Below, piece by piece: positions 59,557 through 64,000 of a stretch of 64,000 nt of DNA. This stretch comes from Capsicum annuum (taxonomy: Eukaryota > Streptophyta > Magnoliopsida > Solanales > Solanaceae), in NCBI RefSeq assembly GCF_002878395.1, contig NC_061121.1, positions 131,964,238 through 132,028,237 on the forward strand, in the 5' to 3' direction. The translations under genes were made by a program, and so were the position numbers. Each line of letters opens with the position of its first letter. Position 1 is the stretch's first letter. The notes below the pieces were generated by a model. That model had not been told where the DNA came from. It saw nothing but the letters and a program-made list of their open reading frames with translations, and did not search any database.

Positions 59557-61972
59557 TGTAATGCCCTAAAATCTGATCCCAAGATGTCACATGGTGCCTA
59601 AGACTATGAGTAGCATTAAGCTAACCCTGTCTACATACTACTGAGCCTGAATCTTATAATAATGAAAATAGATACATAAAAGTCATGCTAGAATGTAGAA
59701 ATTGTTTGTAATATCTGAGAATATTCTGAACATAACATTTGAAACATCAAAGCTGAATAATCTACATCAAAACTAGTAGTCTGACAAGCCCTACTACTAG
59801 TACTAGAGAGTCACTGGGATAAATCCCCAGCTAACTCGAACTATCTGAAAGGAAATGCTAAATCTCATAAACTGATAAACTGAAAAATCTAAATGAATAA
59901 GTTCCCAAACTATGAGGACTCACTAACTGTCAAATGCAGATAGAGATGCTCGAACTACTCACGCTGCTGACATTGAGTACCTAAACCTACATTATGAGAT
60001 AATGTAGCACATAGATATATATGTGGATCAGTACTTTGAAGATGTACTAAGTATATGGGGGTGATATGCATAAGTAAAACATCATCTCATAATCATCATT
60101 TATAAAACAATGCATGCTAAATCCAAATAACTCACATATGCTGGAATATCTGAAATACTGAGATGTGTAGCAATAAGAAAGAAAACATACTTTATAAATC
60201 TTGTGAGCTATAACATTTAGTTCTAAAATCTGTACCAAATTCTATCTTTAAATCATATTATCCAAGTGTAAAAGAGGTCACTCTAAATCTGAAATCTGAA
60301 AGCTAAAATCTGAAGCTATTATCATTCTGAGAAACATATTTTGAATAAAACTGTGAGCCTTTGCACTTAGTTTTCTGAAAGCATTTCTTTTCTTTTTTTA
60401 CTTTGATTAGCAGGGTTTGAAACATATATTTTTAATCTATAAGGAGGTTATCTTAACCGACATAAACCATGTGAGCTAACATGGAGTCCAACATCTCGTC
60501 CTCCTAAGGAAGAAACCTTACATTGAGGAGAGGTGTCATACTTTTTCCAGGGAGTATAACCTGAGCTAAGTGATCACATCTGCAACTATCATTCACATAG
60601 AAGTAGGAACAATCTGATAATCTTTACCTACATTGGCTACGTAGTTCTGTGGAAGTAGGATGTGCTAAACCCACACTTCCCATTCGGTGCTAAATACTAC
60701 TCCCTTTTTATTTGCTACGCTCATTCTGTTGGAAATCCACTTTAAAAATAGCATAAGGGTTTATCTAAAACCAATTATACATTAATCTAGTAAATCTATA
60801 ATGATCTAAAAAATGGATTTCAAAACTAATCTGAGGATCAAAAGATCAAAACTTTATGGTAAATCTGATATAATCAGCTCATAAGATGCTTATAGCATCA
60901 TCATTATCAAAAATCTCAACAAATAAACTCGTGGCTTAAAACCCATATATCAAACTCATGTAAAAGCATCATAATAATCATGCTTGACAATGGAAACAAT
61001 GAAAATTTATCTTGAAATCTGGAAATTACTGTAATAAGCATGTAAATATGAAAATAGACATGCAATTCAACTTATAATTCTCTTCAAATCTCATAATCTT
61101 GTAAATGGCAACATTGGGTATGAACCCTAATTTTAAATTCATGGAAAATCATATAAAATCAAATAGCTTTGTAATTTAAAACAAGTTTTGGGTACAAGGA
61201 TGATAGAAGATCCTTGTTGAAAACCTCCACATACCTTAATTGATGCTTTGATGAAGAAACCTTGAATTTTGGATTCCAATTGAGTTCTTGATGATTGGCT
61301 CTTGATTATTTTACTTTGGGAATCTTCAATTTGAAGGTTTCTTGGAAATTTGAGGGAGGATTTTAATTTCTTAGAGAAGAAGTTTTTGGTTACTAGGGTT
61401 TTTCTTTTGAAGAGGATGATGAATAATCGGCATAAAGTGCTTGGGATATGATTAATCCATTGTTTTAGATGAACTGGGTCTTGGGGATTTACCAAAATTC
61501 CCCTTTTAAGCTCAAGATGGAACTGGAAAAAATGAAATTTTTGCAAACTAGGTGGCACAGCGACACACCACAATCACGATGGCTCACTGGAAAAAGGACG
61601 AGTGGGAATTGGGTTCCCTCCGCGATGCGCCACCATCGTGGACCCCCTATGATTGCCATTTTAACTACTGGAGTGACGCGCCAGTATCACGGAGTCTCAC
61701 TAAAAATTGAAAATTATTATTTTATGTTTCTCCATGATGCGCTAAGGACCCAAATCATGGTGTTTTACGACTCGAACTTAAAATAGACATAACTTATTAC
61801 TCGATTATCGGATTTAGGAAAATTTTGTATGGTTGGAAAGATATTTAATTTTCCACACATTGGGAGGTCTAAATCGAAAGAACTCCACACGAAATAATAA
61901 ATATTCTCTTTGTAAGCTCTCCCTTAACCTTTTAAGGATAAATTAAAGCTAAGAAAAGTTTAGGGTATTACA
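59557..61972 (-). mobile_element. Solo LTR J inside the LTR of element I
   Basis: 2416 bp from TGTAATGCCCTAAAATC to TAGGGTATTACA, with the perfect duplication CTAGT on both sides (59552-59556 and 61973-61977). No internal region. Minus sense, from resemblance of the plus-strand start to LTRs A and F. Words such as GATGCGCCACCATCGTGG lie at about 61550-61765, next to the shared box at 61787-61862. Confidence 0.93.
61787..61862 (-). repeat. Shared LTR box in J
   Basis: ATAACTTATTACTCGATTAT, CGGATTTAGGAAAATTTTG and GGTTGGAAAGATATTTAAT in the same order and spacing as in F. Confidence 0.75.
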
Positions 61973-62867
61973 CTAGTCATCCTAGGTTTTCTTCCCTAGT
62001 CGCGCGGCTTCACACACTGGAGACCTTTCAGTAGGGGAAGATGAACCCATATAGCCCGTGGGTGGTTTAGGATGGTAAAGCTACACAGCCTATGTAAATG
62101 TTTTAATGGCATGCTAAACCTAGTTCCCTTTCTCGGCATGGATATATATATGTATGGTTTGTTTGCATATAGATAGTTTTAATTGGTTTTATATATATCT
62201 TTGGACGACTGTATGCCAATGCTATACAGGAACCGGCCGTTCTACTCCTCCTACATAATAATTGACCCAGGGACGGCTATTGAATTATGGTGGTGAGATT
62301 CCATCATTTCAGAAGGCTCTATTTCATGTTATGGATATTCTTATCCATTTTAATTATATCTAAATATTGGTTTTGGCTATGGTTAGAGGCATGTCCCAAC
62401 TGGATATTCTTACTTTTTTGGTTAGATTCTTTGTGGTCCTGTTATGGGTTGGTATGGGCATAATCAGTATTTGTGTCAGCCTTAGCATTGGTATTGATAT
62501 TGGGGATGATATCGGTTGATGATATTGTTGATTTTTTCATCATATTTTATTTTGGGATTAATCATATTATATTTTAGAACTTATTTAGTCATGGTTTAGA
62601 TTATGTCCCTTAGTTTTGTATAGGTTTAGATTAGTGGTTCGGTTGGTACAGTTTGGTGTGATGGGATGACTTGGTAGGGTTGGTCTAGGAATAGACCTAT
62701 CCCAAAGTCAGTCCTTGTCCAGTTATGCTATCTTGTTAAATATTCAGAATTCAGTCGACTCAAGATATGCTAATGATGGTTGGGTTGGGTAACACGGAAT
62801 GGCCCTCGATCCTAGTTGGACTTGGGATGACCATTAGGATAATTCCTCCGATCGGGTCATGTTAAGT

Positions 62868-63010
62868 TGGTATCATAACTTTAGGTTCATGGTTAATTAG
62901 GAGTCAATAGAGTCATATCGAGTAGTGTCTCTTTTAGGGGTATGTAGTGCGCTACACTCATAAGAGAGAGGCTATAAGACATTTAAAAATGTTTCTTGGT
63001 ATTCTATTTT
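62868..63010 (+). other. Element I primer-binding site and leader
   Basis: TGGTATCATAAC is a decayed form of the B primer site. The leader retains TGTAGTGCGCTACA (62943-62956), a stem-loop as in B, and GAGGCTATAAGACATTTAAA. Confidence 0.78.
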
Positions 63011-63070
63011 TAAACTTGAAGTCTAAGTTGTGGAATTCTTCTCTAATCCTTGGTTGTTCACTTTTCAAAT

Positions 63071-63769
63071 CATGCCTCGACGATCTGGAACACAAGAAAA
63101 CTCTTCAGTCCCATCTGAGAACAATGTTGATAGGGTACATCCTACATCTAGAGTTCGTCTTCGTTCTCAGGGTCCTATCCTTGATAGTTCTAGAGTTCCT
63201 CCGGTTGCTACTAGTCATTCTCAGGGTGAGGTGACTAATGCAGAATTTTTCCAGCCTATTCATACTATTGCTAAATTGGTTGTTTCTTAGGCTTAGCGAG
63301 ATGTATTTCCTGGGTTTCCTACTGAGGCTACAAGGGATAGTCAGTTTATGAAACCGAATCCTCCTACTTTTACTGTGTAAAGGTGGAGGAGGATCCTTAG
63401 GGTTTTCTGGATGAGATGGAGAAGATATTCAGGGTGATCCAGGCTACTAATGTAAAAGGTGTAAACTTTGTAACTTATCAGCTTAAGGTTGTTATGTACC
63501 AATGGTACAAAGAGTGGGATAGAGATAGAGGTGATGTGGAGGACATGTCCCAATGGGATGCCTTCTCTAGTGCTTTTTTGGATCGTTTCTTTTCTCAAGA
63601 GCTGAGGAAAGCAAAGATGGAAAAGTTTGTAAATCTTAAGCAATGGAGAATGTCTATCAAGGAATATTCCTTGAAGTTTCATCAGATGTCAAGGTATGCT
63701 TCTAATTTGGTTGCTGACAAGAAAGCAAGAATGAGAAAGTTTATTTCTAGGTTGTATCAGGATTTAATT
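63071..63769 (+). pseudogene. Element I gag, cut by LTR K
   Basis: Starts MPRRSGTQENSSVPSENNVD, parallel to gag B at 14918. A stop follows KLVVS at 63288, then FMKPNPPTFT and a frameshift near 63380. The longest part (63416-63769) shows EKIFRVIQATNVKGVNFVTY, QWYKEWDRDRGDVEDMSQWD and SLKFHQMSRYASNLVADKKA, the Retrotrans_gag core. Gag B continues DLILESK at the matching place; here the frame enters LTR K. Confidence 0.88.
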
Positions 63770-64000
63770 TGTAATACCCGTGCTTTTTCTAAGCATGAAA
63801 ATCATCTCAAAGATGTTAGAACTTGATTTGAAATAAGAATTTATTCTTATACATATGGTACTTCCATAATTTTTACTTTTTATCACGTGGGAAATTGAAT
63901 AAGCTTTCCATCGATATATAATTTGCCCAAATCTGACACCCAAGCGAAGAGTTAGAGCTTTTTTAGTGAGACAGTGTTTGACCTGAGCCTTCAGCGCATT
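63770..64000 (+). mobile_element. Start of LTR K, running off the window
   Basis: TGTAATACCCGTGC begins exactly where gag I stops matching gag B. About 115 bp in, the complement of the shared LTR box appears (AGCTTTCCATCGATATATAA, TTGCCCAAATCTGA, AAGAGTTAGAGC). This shows that K is a plus-sense LTR of the A/F/G/J group. Only 231 bp are visible. Confidence 0.75.

Larger units (their letters stand above)
58073..62864 (+). repeat. Element I 5' LTR, interrupted by J
   Basis: 58073-59556 and 61978-62864 join to about 2.37 kb matching LTR B, from TGTAAAACACCCTAGTTTC to the PBS. The join restores GGGATGTACTAGTCATCC as found in B (about 13783-13800). TACGAG/CTCGTA words recur at 58128-58580. Confidence 0.88.
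58073..64000 (+). mobile_element. Element I: second B-family gypsy retrotransposon, partial
   Basis: The 5' LTR, PBS, leader and gag are colinear with element B. The LTR is split by solo LTR J, and gag is cut at 63770 by LTR K. Pol and the 3' LTR, if present, lie beyond the window. The left flank is GTTTC (58068-58072). Confidence 0.88.

Noticed and set aside
1..64000. Host protein-coding genes
   Set aside because: Both strands were read; every stretch with recognisable protein similarity belongs to a transposable element.

Overview
The window looks like gene-poor, repeat-packed plant nuclear DNA. Every coding remnant recognised belongs to a transposable element, and no host gene was found. 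The elements are mostly Ty3/gypsy chromoviruses of the Tekay/Del type: LTRs of about 2-3 kb, an initiator-Met-tRNA primer site, and an integrase ending in a chromodomain. There is also one Athila-like gypsy element, one element with a short TGATAC...GTATCA LTR, and one CACTA (En/Spm) transposon. Family composition and LTR style suggest a Solanaceae genome; this is an inference from memory, not a search result.

Layout. 89-10706: a small terminal-inverted-repeat element split by complete gypsy element A (610-10489, minus strand). 10707-11860: spacer with a tandem duplication and microsatellites. 11861 to about 45450: gypsy element C (minus strand), broken three times: by element B inside its LTR (12305-22218, plus), by Athila-like element D inside its chromodomain (24683-30418, plus), and by element E inside its reverse transcriptase (32783-43400, plus). 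E is itself broken by solo LTR F (38690-40413). 45714 to about 46940: a fragment of element H. About 46950-56800: a CACTA transposase (minus strand) split by non-autonomous LTR element G (48048-55871). 58073-64000: a second B-family element, I (plus strand), whose 5' LTR holds solo LTR J (59557-61972) and whose gag is cut at 63770 by the start of another LTR, K, that runs off the window.

The nesting is supported by target-site duplications (perfect for F, G and J; 4 of 5 bases for A, B and E) and by reading frames that resume across the insertions. All coding regions are decayed by stops, frameshifts and, in several elements, loss of catalytic residues. Many stops look like CG-to-TG/CA changes, as expected for methylated repeats.

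Three patterns are not explained by ordinary annotation. (1) A box of about 60 bp is shared by the otherwise different LTRs of A, F, G, J and K. (2) Most LTR families carry, in their sense-5' part or nearby, a run of short self-complementary words with a different word in each family; in G this makes a 17-bp perfect hairpin in both LTRs. (3) A leader just downstream of the primer-binding site is shared by A, B, E, G and I. Non-autonomous G shares it most closely with A, which suggests trans-mobilisation.
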